A stretch of 64,000 bases of DNA from CAZOWM01 sp964583615. Lineage in GTDB: Bacteria; Spirochaetota; B62-G9; DRHN01. Shown here piece after piece: positions 37,591-45,826 of the stretch. Positions within the stretch are counted from its first letter, which is position 1; each line of letters opens with the position of its first letter. The DNA is taken from positions 1 to 64,000 of the forward strand of contig CAZOWM010000014.1 of the NCBI GenBank assembly GCA_964583615.1, in the 5' to 3' direction. The translations under genes were made by a program, and so were the position numbers. The notes below the pieces were generated by a model, which did not search any database, was not told the origin of the DNA, and saw nothing but the letters and a program-made list of their open reading frames with translations.

Positions 37591-39162
37591 ATGGACCATA
37601 AAGTGATACTGCGGTCTGCGTCAAGCATGAGCGCGGTAACATTCGTCTCCAGGATATTCGGCCTCGTAAGGGAGTGGGTGCGGGGATACCTGCTCGGTAC
37701 CACCGGGAGCTCTGACGCGTTTGCAATCGCGTTCATGCTTCCAAACCTTCTGCGCAGGCTGGTGGGAGAGGGCGCAATGACCGCGGCGTTCATTCCGGTC
37801 TTCTCCGATTACCTGGAAAAGGAATCAAATGAAGCCACTGATGAGTTCATTCACACGTTTTTCACCATGGTGCTGATGTTCCTCATTCCCTTTGTGGCGG
37901 CGGCGCTCGTCTTTGCGCCCGTGCTCAGATACCTCCTTCCCAGGTTTGCGGAGGTTTCGGGAAAAATCGAGCTTACCGTTTTTCTCACACGCCTTATGTT
38001 TCCCTACATTCTCTTCATCAGCCTGGCTGCGCTCTCGCAGTCGATTCTCAACAGCTACAAGGTCTTTGTGCCTTCGGCGATGACACCGATCCTGCTGAAC
38101 ATATCGATCATCACGATCGGCCTGCTGTTCGGGGCGAAGATGTCCGATCCCGGTGTCGCGCTCGGGATCGGTGTGCTCGCGGGCGGAGTTTTGCAATTTG
38201 CTTTTCAGATACCCTTTCTCAGCGGACGGGGCATTCACTACCGGCTCGTGTTTCACTTCAAAAACCCGGGCGTGAGAAAGGTGTTTTTTCTCATGATTCC
38301 CGGAGCGATCGGGGCGGGGGTGTACCAGATCAACACACTCGTTTCACAGCTCATCGCAGCAACGCTCGCGGAAGGGTCGGTTGCAGCGCTTCGTTTTTCC
38401 AATGTACTGGTGGAGGTGGTACTCGGCGTGTTCGTTATCTCCATCTCAACGGTGATCCTTCCCGCGCTGTCGGAGCTGTCATCAAAAGGTGACAGAGAGG
38501 GCATGGTCGCGGGGCTGCGTTTCGCCCTCAGGCTGGTGTTTTTGATCACTCTTCCTTCTGCGTTCGGGCTTGTTGTGCTTCGTTTCCCGATCATCAGGAT
38601 GCTCTTCAGATACGGCCGCTTCACCGAAGAATCGACCGCGCTGGTTGCATACGCGCTTCTTTTTCATTCCATGGGGATTCCGGGAACGGGCGGCACACGA
38701 GTGAGCGTGCAGATGTTCTTTTCGATGAAGGACACGAAGACGCCGGTATACGTGGCGGGAGTCGCGATGGCCGTAAACCTCGCCCTCTGCTGGGCGCTTT
38801 CGCGAGGGCTCGGGCTCGGCGGCGTCGCGCTCGCCGGGACGATTTCCGCGTTCTGCAACTTTTTTCTTCTTCTCGCAATCCTGAGGCGCAGGGTGGGCCG
38901 GATCATCGACAGGGGGGTCGTGCGCTCTTTTTGGAAGTCCCTCGTCTCTTCTGCAGTGATGGCGGCCAGCCTCTACTTCCTGCTCGCAGGTTTTAGCGAC
39001 GCGATGTCCGCTTCACGATTGCGAAACGCGGGATTCACGCTGCTGTTTTTACTGTGCGGGGTGCTGATCTTCGGAGCGCTCAACATCGCGCTCAAAAACA
39101 GGGACATCCTCTCATTGAAGGACTCTCTGATAAACAGGATCAAAAACAGGGGGAATCCGTAA
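37591..39162 (+). CDS. murJ: Lipid II flippase MurJ (MviN)
   Basis: 523 residues with about 14 hydrophobic helices. The beginning ILRSASSMSAVTFVSRIFGLVREWVRGYLLGTTGSSDAFAIAFMLPNLLRRLVGEGAMTAAFIPVF contains the MurJ hallmark Arg residues and the EGAMTAAFIPVF motif. It flips lipid II across the inner membrane for peptidoglycan synthesis. It lies 9 bases after the DppF gene, with AGAGAAGAA ahead of the ATG, so it may be transcribed with the importer. It is convergent with the PfkB gene (40 bases between stops, with only a weak hairpin CCCCT...AGGGG near 39181-39198). Confidence 0.95.
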   Translation: MDHKVILRSASSMSAVTFVSRIFGLVREWVRGYLLGTTGSSDAFAIAFMLPNLLRRLVGEGAMTAAFIPVFSDYLEKESNEATDEFIHTFFTMVLMFLIPFVAAALVFAPVLRYLLPRFAEVSGKIELTVFLTRLMFPYILFISLAALSQSILNSYKVFVPSAMTPILLNISIITIGLLFGAKMSDPGVALGIGVLAGGVLQFAFQIPFLSGRGIHYRLVFHFKNPGVRKVFFLMIPGAIGAGVYQINTLVSQLIAATLAEGSVAALRFSNVLVEVVLGVFVISISTVILPALSELSSKGDREGMVAGLRFALRLVFLITLPSAFGLVVLRFPIIRMLFRYGRFTEESTALVAYALLFHSMGIPGTGGTRVSVQMFFSMKDTKTPVYVAGVAMAVNLALCWALSRGLGLGGVALAGTISAFCNFFLLLAILRRRVGRIIDRGVVRSFWKSLVSSAVMAASLYFLLAGFSDAMSASRLRNAGFTLLFLLCGVLIFGALNIALKNRDILSLKDSLINRIKNRGNP

Positions 39163-39202
39163 AAGGTCGAAAAGCTCATACCCCTGCAAAAAGAGGGGCA
39201 GT

Positions 39203-40177
39203 TCAGGCCAGGCGTGTGACTTCCGTCCTGCTGTAGAGCTCTCCCACATCATCTTTCTTCAATACGCATGCCCCGGACACGAGTGTGTTGGCGGCTCCCA
39301 TCGCGCATGCGAGCCGGGCACTCGTTTCCGCGTCGAGCCCGCACAAGATACCTATCAGCCCTCCTGCCAGAGCGGCGTCGCCTGAGCCCACGCTGTTTAC
39401 CGGATTTTCGACAGTGACCCGGGCCCGGATGCACTCCTGCGGAGTGCAGAAATAAAGTCCTCGCTTCCCGCAGGAGATCATGCAACGAGAAATTCCCATT
39501 TCAAAAAATGCACGTACGGCGTCGCGTATATCTTTTTCAGTACTGGGGAAAAATCCGAGTGCGTCTCTGGTTTCCTCCTCGTTCGGCTTTATGAGCACGG
39601 GTGTGGCTTCGAGCCCCTCTTTGAGCGGCTGCGCTGAGGTGTCGAGCGCTGACCTGTTTCCCTCTTTTTGCACAGAGTGTATGAGCCTCCGGTATGAAGC
39701 GTCCGGCAGGCCGTCGGGAATACTTCCCGCGAACACGACAAATGTATGACCGTCAACGAGGTGCGAGAGCTTTTTTTCAAACCTTTCGAGCTCGTGAGGG
39801 TCGATGCGCGGGCCCCTGTCGCGAATGTGCGTCTCCTCATCGTTCGAGTCCGAAAGTACGGTGATATTGGTCCGAAGGCGGCCATCGACCCGATGAAAAT
39901 CGTGATCGATCCCGTCACTTTCCAGAAGCCCGGTATAGCTCGTGCTCTCTTCTCGAGCCATTATTCCTGTTGCAGTAGACTTGATTCCGAATACGAGGAG
40001 CGCGCGGGAGACATTTACCCCCTTTCCTCCAGCGACTGTCGAGGATTTTTCCACCTGAACGGTTTTCCCGATCCTGAAGCCGCGAATCCAGAGCGCCCGG
40101 TCCAGCACCGGATTCAGGGTGACGGTGACGACCCTTTGTTTTTCCATTCCTTCGATGCGCTTCAGTATTTCCGTCAT
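39203..40177 (-). CDS. PfkB-family kinase, 1-phosphofructokinase/tagatose-6-phosphate kinase type
   Basis: About 324 residues. The N-terminal TLNPVLDRALWIRGFRIGKT, the GGKGVNVSRAL motif and the C-terminal NSVGSGDAALAGGLIGIL (catalytic Asp, anion hole) place it in the FruK/LacC group that phosphorylates ketose phosphates with ATP. Start choice is uncertain: the ATG at 40177 (MTEILKRIEGMEKQR) or at 40147 (MEKQR), neither with a convincing ribosome-binding site. The open frame extends to 40279. No PTS or regulator gene adjoins it, so the substrate is unknown. Confidence 0.87.
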   Translation of the reverse strand: MTEILKRIEGMEKQRVVTVTLNPVLDRALWIRGFRIGKTVQVEKSSTVAGGKGVNVSRALLVFGIKSTATGIMAREESTSYTGLLESDGIDHDFHRVDGRLRTNITVLSDSNDEETHIRDRGPRIDPHELERFEKKLSHLVDGHTFVVFAGSIPDGLPDASYRRLIHSVQKEGNRSALDTSAQPLKEGLEATPVLIKPNEEETRDALGFFPSTEKDIRDAVRAFFEMGISRCMISCGKRGLYFCTPQECIRARVTVENPVNSVGSGDAALAGGLIGILCGLDAETSARLACAMGAANTLVSGACVLKKDDVGELYSRTEVTRLA

Positions 40178-40238
40178 TTTTTTATTGATAAACCGTTCCC
40201 ATCGAATATAATAAGGGAAAAACAGCGGGAGGATCCCT

Positions 40239-40652
40239 TTGAATATTGGAATGATATATTCATCGGAGAAAAAAGTCATTGAAAAACTCGCACGCGGTCT
40301 GAAGAGAGGGCTGGAAGAGAAGGGTGAAAAGGTAAACGCTTATTCCGACAACGAACAAAACTTCAGGGGGCTTGCCTCCTGCAGGTACCTGTTCGTCGGG
40401 ACCTACACAAACTCCGCGTTCAAGCCCCACACTCCTCCACGCCTGAGAGACGCTCTGGCGCGGATCCCCGGAATCGCGGGAAAGCGCTCGATCGCCTTCA
40501 TCTCGAAAGGCGGGATGGGTGAGAGGAAAGCTTTGCTTGCTGTCATGAACGACATGGAAAAGCAGGGATGCTTCCTGATTGATCAGCACTCCTTTTCGTC
40601 GGAAAAGGAAGCCTATGAGTTCGGGAAAACGGTGGAACTCAAGCAGGGCTGA
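40239..40652 (+). CDS. Flavodoxin-fold protein of unknown function
   Basis: 137 residues. MNIGMIYSSEKKVIEKLARGLKRGLEEKG is the first strand and helix of a flavodoxin-like fold, and YLFVGTYTNSAF and IAFISKGGMGERKALLAVMNDMEKQG fit later strands. The phosphate loop is atypical (YSSEKKVIE instead of T/SxTGNT), so FMN binding is uncertain. The start codon is a TTG at 40239 with GGAGG eight bases upstream; the internal ATG at 40251 lacks a site. It is divergent from the PfkB gene. Confidence 0.72.
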   Translation: MNIGMIYSSEKKVIEKLARGLKRGLEEKGEKVNAYSDNEQNFRGLASCRYLFVGTYTNSAFKPHTPPRLRDALARIPGIAGKRSIAFISKGGMGERKALLAVMNDMEKQGCFLIDQHSFSSEKEAYEFGKTVELKQG

Positions 40653-40696
40653 GAGCGGAAATGGATTCCGGGAACATGATGAGGGTTTTAGGCGCA

Positions 40697-41743
40697 TCAG
40701 CCTGAAATTTCCGAGCCTTCAGCCTTTTTACTCATCAGCACTGCCACAAACTTGTAGGATTCGATGTTCTGGATGACAATTTTTATGAGCGCAAGAATAG
40801 GAACTGCGAGGAACGCTCCGATTATCCCCCATACATAAGACCAGAAAAAAAGCGACACGATGATCAGGATCGGAGAGAGGTTGAACTTGTTTCCCATCAT
40901 TTCTGGGTCGAGGTAGCTTCCCATGAAAAACTGTATAACGAACAGGCACACTGCAGCGATCGCAGGAGTATATGAGTGGGGAAACTGAAACAGCGAGAGC
41001 AGGATGGGGAAAATAACCGCCACTATAGAACCGATATAGGGAATATAGTTCAGTAAAAACGCGAGAAACCCCCACAGGACCGGAAATTTTATCCCGAGCA
41101 CCGCGCAGGTAACCCCGGTGAGGATTCCGGTGCCTGCACTGATGAGGGTTTTTATCATGATGTAGGAGATGATCTGCCTGTTGATGTTCTCGAGCACACC
41201 GAAGATATGCAATACGCGCTTGCGATTAAAGGCCTTTTTTATCAGCTTGGGGTAGTTGTGGTAGCTGAGGTAGATGAAGATGAGAATGAGCAGCGTGAGC
41301 ACGAACTGCCCCAAAAAAGAGAACCCCCGGTTCACGAAGGAGGAAAGCAGGTCCGAGATCTTCTGGCTATGAAGGATGCTGAACAGGCTTGTTGTGTCGA
41401 TGTTGAAGTAGTTTTTCAAAAAAAGCCCGATGCTCGTAAAAAGTTTGTTTTCCACTGTGGGCCAGAACCGCACGAACTCCCTGATGTTTTCGGCGAGAAT
41501 CTGGGCAAAGAGTGCTCCGAGAAGGCAGATGATTCCGAGAAGTATGAACAGAGAAAGGACCCGCGGGATCTTGATCTTTGCCAGAAGCTCGACAACAGGG
41601 GCGAAGAGGTAGGTGAGGAATACTGCCACGACAATCGGAATGAATATTCCGCTCAGGGTCTTCAGTACGAACACAATTGCGATGGTGGTAATAAGAAGCG
41701 CGGTAAACTTCGCGATCTTGTTCAGGCCTTCGTCGTTTGCCAT
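40697..41743 (-). CDS. AI-2E family transporter (membrane permease)
   Basis: 348 residues with about eight transmembrane helices in the PerM/AI-2E pattern: FIPIVVAVFLTYLFAPVVELLAK near the start, a central hydrophilic region, then GFLAFLLNYIPYIGSIVAVIFPILLSL and SPILIIVSLFFWSYVWGIIGAFLAVPILALIKIV. Family members export small molecules or ions; the substrate here is unknown. It is a single gene on the minus strand, convergent with the flavodoxin-like gene. Confidence 0.9.
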   Translation of the reverse strand: MANDEGLNKIAKFTALLITTIAIVFVLKTLSGIFIPIVVAVFLTYLFAPVVELLAKIKIPRVLSLFILLGIICLLGALFAQILAENIREFVRFWPTVENKLFTSIGLFLKNYFNIDTTSLFSILHSQKISDLLSSFVNRGFSFLGQFVLTLLILIFIYLSYHNYPKLIKKAFNRKRVLHIFGVLENINRQIISYIMIKTLISAGTGILTGVTCAVLGIKFPVLWGFLAFLLNYIPYIGSIVAVIFPILLSLFQFPHSYTPAIAAVCLFVIQFFMGSYLDPEMMGNKFNLSPILIIVSLFFWSYVWGIIGAFLAVPILALIKIVIQNIESYKFVAVLMSKKAEGSEISG

Positions 41744-41873
41744 AGGGCTAATCTATCCATGAATGAAAAAAAAGGCAATTAGGAAATGCCCGTCGTTCAT
41801 GCTCCTTCGGTAATGCATCCTGTTGTTGCAGGTATCCGGCATACAGTGCATTTTTCAGGCATCCGGCGTGGTT

Positions 41874-42506
41874 TTAATAACGTGTACCCCCGAGGAGGGC
41901 TGCCCACGGGTTATGTTTTTTGAGCTCTTTTTCAAGGCTTTCTATGAGCTGCCGTTTTTCGATCCGGTATCCCTCTCTGCGGAGAGACGTCAAAAAAGTC
42001 TTGTGCGGCCTTCCCTGCCTGTAGTCGGGCTCACGGAGCGGGTGTTTGAGGTAGCGCGCGAAAATCTCAAGGTCGGGGTCCAGCAGGAGCGACCCCTGGT
42101 AGAGCACGATGTCCCGCTTTTTGTGAAGAGACGAGCCGCAGATTTTTTTTTCGCCGCATGCGATGTCCGATATCCCCCTCAGGCAGAGATTTTTCACCCC
42201 GAGCTCCTCAAGCACCATGACGACGGCCCTGTTTACCGCACTCATGTGCTCGCGGAGACGAAAAGGCACGTGTGTTTCCCCGGCGGCGGAAACCACGAGA
42301 ACACCGCGGCAGAGCACCACACTTCCTCCGCCCCCGAGCCGCCGAAAAATGGGAATGCCGTGTTCCGTGCACTTCTGTGCATACACATCCTGTTGGGCGG
42401 AACACGACCGCCCCAGCACAACGACTGTACGCTCGTGCTCGTACACCGAGAAGGCATAGCGGCAGGTTTCGCTGATTCTGTCAAGCACAATGTCGTCGAT
42501 GTACAT
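41874..42506 (-). CDS. Lipoate-protein ligase A family protein
   Basis: About 210 residues. VVVLGRSCSAQQDVYAQKCTEHGIPIFRRLGGGGSVVL carries the RRxxGGG signature of the biotin/lipoate ligase fold, and SDIACGEKKICGSSLHKKRDIVLYQGSLLLDPD carries the catalytic Lys region. The C-terminal accessory domain of classical LplA appears absent or very short. It would attach lipoate or octanoate to lipoyl domains. Two lipoyl-domain proteins are encoded 8-12 kb away in this window, which are plausible targets. Start chosen at MYIDDIVLDRI (42506); the open frame extends upstream to 42596 without family-like sequence. Confidence 0.82.
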   Translation of the reverse strand: MYIDDIVLDRISETCRYAFSVYEHERTVVVLGRSCSAQQDVYAQKCTEHGIPIFRRLGGGGSVVLCRGVLVVSAAGETHVPFRLREHMSAVNRAVVMVLEELGVKNLCLRGISDIACGEKKICGSSLHKKRDIVLYQGSLLLDPDLEIFARYLKHPLREPDYRQGRPHKTFLTSLRREGYRIEKRQLIESLEKELKKHNPWAALLGGTRY

Positions 42507-42592
42507 GTGAAGAATGTAAAAGAAAAGGGGGGTCGGGGACAGTAAAAATTGAAAACAGTTCACTCTCCAGTCGCAGGTTTTTGTATTCTGTT

Positions 42593-42898
42593 TCACAGGC
42601 GGAGCAGTTTCAAAACTATTATCCGATGTACAGGTTCAGTAAGGGAGGGCTCACTCTTTTCATTCTCTATGAATCCGCAGCTGGGGTTTTGTTGCTCTCC
42701 TGGGAGTTTTTCTTGAGAGGGTTCATGCTGTTTGGGCTGGAAAAGAGGTTTGGAAAAACAACAGTTCTCATCCAGTTGATTCCCTTTGTAGGGTTTATCC
42801 TGGGAATCATCAGCTTACGTACACGTTCATTTATTCCCGGCTTGATTTTGCACATCGTTCTTTTATTGTCTCTGGATATATGTATTGTGTACACATGA
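42593..42898 (+). pseudogene. Remnant of a CPBP-family intramembrane protease
   Basis: The frame reads AEQFQNYYPMYRF...LLLSWEFFLRGFMLFGLEKRFGKTTVLIQLIPFV. This is the Glu-containing first motif of CPBP (CAAX-like) proteases. It then jumps directly to GIISLRTRSFIPGLILHIVLLLSLDI, the third motif region with its His. The intervening segment that normally contains the second motif is deleted, and the N-terminal helices are missing. It is therefore very probably inactive. Confidence 0.7.
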
Positions 42899-42947
42899 AC
42901 CCGCCATTAGATTCTCACATTTGACGTGAAAAAATTTGATACACTCA

Positions 42948-43172
42948 TCAGTCATCATGTTGTAAGTTTCCTATTGCATTCTCAAAGAGCTCGGATATCT
43001 TGCGAGAAAGCTCCAGAACTTTTTGCAAATCACCGGCAACCGCATCCTGATGGGATTCTTTCGCTCTTTGAATCCATTTATCAATCTCTTTCTCATGTTC
43101 CCGGTTGTGTTCCAGAAGGTATGGTAATCCACGCTCGAGTTTTTTGAGATTTTCATGATGATGCCCATCCAT
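42948..43172 (-). CDS. Small His-rich helical protein next to NifX-ferredoxin gene
   Basis: 74 residues starting MDGHHHENLKKLERGLPYLLEHNREHEKEIDKWIQRAKE. It is highly charged, helical and has a His cluster at the N-terminus that could bind metal. GGAGAAG precedes the ATG at 43172; the open frame extends to 43217 without support. Similar small proteins are often found beside dinitrogenase-cofactor-type NifX/NifB-like genes, and this one lies 134 bases downstream of such a gene on the same strand. The biochemical function is unknown. Confidence 0.7.
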   Translation of the reverse strand: MDGHHHENLKKLERGLPYLLEHNREHEKEIDKWIQRAKESHQDAVAGDLQKVLELSRKISELFENAIGNLQHDD

Positions 43173-43306
43173 CTTCTCTCTTCTCCTTATACATATATAA
43201 ATCGTTGCGCCGTCCATTGTGCGGAGGCGCTGTACGGGATGCTGCCGCGCATGGTCTGCCCGATGTGCGTGTTTACTCCATCATTCCCCGATAACGTTTG
43301 ATGGGT

Positions 43307-44167
43307 TTATGCCTTTTTTAACGTGATTGCGTCCTGCGGGCATTCAGCGACACAGTATCCGCATCCTGTGCACCTGGAACCGTCGATGACGGCTACAGTA
43401 TCGATTCGAATTGCCGCTTCAGGACAGACGCCGACGCAGAGACTGCACGCGTCGCATTTCTCTTCTTTCACAACCGCAATAAGGCGATGGGGTACAACAC
43501 CGCTTTCGATTCGCGCGATCGTCTCATTCAATTCCTGCAACTGCTGCTCCATTGCCTGAGCTTGATCCTTCAGCGCATCGAGACTTTGTTTTGGCGTGGT
43601 GGATCCTTCCTGTCCCTGCTGACCGGCGGAACCTTGTAGGGACTGGGAGCTTGCCGAATAGATACCTTGCCCTGAGCCCATCCCGCGGCCAATGCCTCTT
43701 CCCATTCCACCGCCCATCCCGCGGCCGGTCCCGAAGCTTCGGCCCATGCCCGTCTGCTGTCCCGGAAACTGTGTGCCGTCCCCTGAAGGAGGATTCGATC
43801 CGATTCCCACCCCGAAATGGCTTGCCACATTCGGAGCGCCGGTTGACGAGAGGGAACCAGTTTTAAACTGTTCCACAGCGTCGAGAACCGTTCCCGAGAC
43901 TCCCACAATCAATTCGATACCTGCCGCGGCCAGGGTTTGAAACGCGTTTGGGCCGCAGTTTCCGGTAAGGATGACGTGGACATCGTGCTCTGACATCAGC
44001 TGCGCTGACTGAATACCCGCACCGCCACCAAGCATGACATTTTGGTTTTCTACTGCTTCGAACTGCATTGTCTCTGTTTCGACGATCAAAAAATACGCGC
44101 ATCGTCCGAAACGCGGGTCTACTTGATCGTCCAAACTCTTACCCATTGATGTAACCGCTACCTTCAT
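43307..44167 (-). CDS. NifX/NifB-type cofactor domain fused to a 2[4Fe-4S] ferredoxin
   Basis: 286 residues. The N-terminal part (about 1-110: MKVAVTSMGKSLDDQVDPRFGRCAYFLIVETE...VILTGNCGPNAFQTLAAAGIELI) is a dinitrogenase iron-molybdenum cofactor domain. A Gly/Arg/Met-rich linker follows (about 135-170, GRGMGGGMGRGIGRGMGSGQG), then a short coiled coil. The C-terminal ferredoxin has two CxxCxxCxxxCP motifs (CDACSLCVGVCP and CTGCGYCVAECP). In this family such proteins carry or insert metal clusters. GAGGTGATT lies just ahead of the ATG at 44167. A Fur-box promoter lies immediately upstream, so iron-dependent expression is expected. Confidence 0.87.
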   Translation of the reverse strand: MKVAVTSMGKSLDDQVDPRFGRCAYFLIVETETMQFEAVENQNVMLGGGAGIQSAQLMSEHDVHVILTGNCGPNAFQTLAAAGIELIVGVSGTVLDAVEQFKTGSLSSTGAPNVASHFGVGIGSNPPSGDGTQFPGQQTGMGRSFGTGRGMGGGMGRGIGRGMGSGQGIYSASSQSLQGSAGQQGQEGSTTPKQSLDALKDQAQAMEQQLQELNETIARIESGVVPHRLIAVVKEEKCDACSLCVGVCPEAAIRIDTVAVIDGSRCTGCGYCVAECPQDAITLKKA

Positions 44168-44189
44168 AATCACCTCATCTTCATTCTTT

Positions 44190-44218
44190 GTTATAATGGT
44201 AATGATAATCATTGTTAA
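44190..44218 (-). promoter_or_regulatory. Sigma-70 promoter with embedded Fur box
   Basis: On the minus strand TTAACA (44213-44218) and TATAAC (44190-44195) are separated by exactly 17 bases. The 19 bases at 44198-44216 (GGTAATGATAATCATTGTT) match the classic Fur consensus GATAATGATAATCATTATC at 16 positions and cover the spacer and part of the -35. Transcription would start near 44183, 16 bases ahead of the NifX-ferredoxin ATG. Iron-loaded Fur should repress it. Confidence 0.75.
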
Positions 44219-44281
44219 ATATTTTATAAAGGAAAAAATGAAAAAAATATCCCTTCTCCATACTTAATCAAAATAAACGGT

Positions 44282-44310
44282 TTGCAATTTCCCAGGGCCG
44301 GTGCAATAAT
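44282..44310 (+). promoter_or_regulatory. Putative promoter of the sugar-catabolic island
   Basis: TTGCAA (44282-44287) and AATAAT (44305-44310) are 17 bases apart, and transcription would start about 10 bases ahead of the kinase ATG at 44328. AAAGGAAAA serves as ribosome-binding site. The assignment is from spacing and hexamer match only. Confidence 0.35.
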
Positions 44311-44327
44311 GTGATCGAAAAGGAAAA

Positions 44328-45809
44328 ATGGCCAGCAAGAACTATATCATCTTTGACTTCGGTGCGAGCCACGGAAGGGCTCTCATTGCGAAGTACAACG
44401 GAAAGAGGTTTCATTTCGATGAAATACACCGGTTTGACAACAGGCCGGTGTGCGCTGCGGGAACTCTGTACTGGGACCTGCTCAGGCTTTACTCCGAACT
44501 GATAATCGGCCTTCAGGCCTCTCTGAAAGAGGAAAAAGAAATCGCCTCTTTGGGAATTGACACATGGGGGGTCGATTTCGGGTTTCTTGACAAATGCGGA
44601 AAGCTCATCGCAAACCCCGTTCACTACCGTGACGAGCGAAGAAACGGCTGCATGGAAGAAGTCTTCAAAATCATTCCGAAAAAAAAGATTTTTGAGCTCA
44701 CCGGCATGTTTGTCATATCCATAATGGGGATTTTCCACATGTACGCATTGAAGGCTGACGGCGCGCCCGAGCTTGCCAATGCGCACACGTACCTCATGAT
44801 GCCCGACCTGTTCAACTATTTTCTCACCGGCGAAAAGTGCAACGAGTATTCAAACGCAACGGTTTCGCTGATGTTTAATATTGCAGAAAAACGGTGGTCC
44901 GATGAGATCTGCTCTACGCTCGGGGTTCCGAAAGACATTTTCAGCGATGTGGTTTTTCCCGGAACAAAGATCGGCTCTCTGTGCAGCGATGTGTGCAGCA
45001 GGTTCGAGCTTCCGCCGATCGATGTTATCGCGCCTGCCACGCATGACACGGCATCCGCTGAAGCCGGAATTCCTGTCACGGAGAAGGAAAAAAACTGGGC
45101 GTTTCTCAGCATGGGGACATGGTGCGTTGCGGGGATGGAAACACACGAGCCTGTCATCTCCGATGATGTTTTCTTTAATACATACGGCAATGAAGGAGGC
45201 GCCGACGGAAAGTCGTTTCTCGGTGCGAACATAAACGGCCTGTGGATTGTACAGCAGTGCAGGCAAAAGTGGATGCGCGACAGCGGAAAAGACGTCTCCT
45301 GGGACGAGGTCGTGAACGAATCGGAGAAAGCGCGCCCCCTCAAAGCGTTCATCGATGTCGATAAGCCGGTATTCAATTCCGTTCAGGCGGATATGCCGGA
45401 AAAAATACGGGCTTTCTGTCAAGACTCCGGGCAGCCCGTTCCCCGGAGCATGGGCGAGGTCGCCCGATGCGTGTATGAGAGCCTCGCGATGAAGTTCCGG
45501 TACAACCTTTCACACCTTGAAAATTTCACAGGAAAGCGAATCGAGCTTCTCCACCTCATCGGCGGGGGGACGAACAACTGCCAACTCTGCCAGTGGACGG
45601 CGGACAACACAGGCTGTCCGGTCGTTGCCGGGCCCACAGAAACCACTGCGGTCGGAAACCTCATCATGCAGCTGAAAGGCTCCGGAGAAATACACAGCCT
45701 CGGCGAGGGGCGTGAAATTGCCCGCCTTTCGACCGACGTGAAGCACTATGAGCCGAAAAACACGGAAATGTGGGATGAAGGATATGAACGGTTTTTGAAA
45801 ATTTTGTAA
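44328..45809 (+). CDS. rhaB: Rhamnulokinase-type FGGY carbohydrate kinase
   Basis: 493 residues with FGGY-family layout. The N-terminal phosphate loop is IIFDFGASHGRALIAKYNG; GIDTWGVDFGFLDKCGKLIANPVHYRDERRNG follows, then catalytic Asp in ATHDTASAEAGIPV. The adenosine motif is LLHLIGGGTNNCQLCQWTADNTGCPVVAGPTETTAVGN. The sequence resembles RhaB, which phosphorylates L-rhamnulose at O-1, but related kinases act on other deoxy- and keto-sugars, so substrate is uncertain. It heads the plus-strand island and is followed by an isomerase 17 bases on. Confidence 0.85.
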   Translation: MASKNYIIFDFGASHGRALIAKYNGKRFHFDEIHRFDNRPVCAAGTLYWDLLRLYSELIIGLQASLKEEKEIASLGIDTWGVDFGFLDKCGKLIANPVHYRDERRNGCMEEVFKIIPKKKIFELTGMFVISIMGIFHMYALKADGAPELANAHTYLMMPDLFNYFLTGEKCNEYSNATVSLMFNIAEKRWSDEICSTLGVPKDIFSDVVFPGTKIGSLCSDVCSRFELPPIDVIAPATHDTASAEAGIPVTEKEKNWAFLSMGTWCVAGMETHEPVISDDVFFNTYGNEGGADGKSFLGANINGLWIVQQCRQKWMRDSGKDVSWDEVVNESEKARPLKAFIDVDKPVFNSVQADMPEKIRAFCQDSGQPVPRSMGEVARCVYESLAMKFRYNLSHLENFTGKRIELLHLIGGGTNNCQLCQWTADNTGCPVVAGPTETTAVGNLIMQLKGSGEIHSLGEGREIARLSTDVKHYEPKNTEMWDEGYERFLKIL

Positions 45810-45826
45810 CCCCTAAGGAGGAAGAG

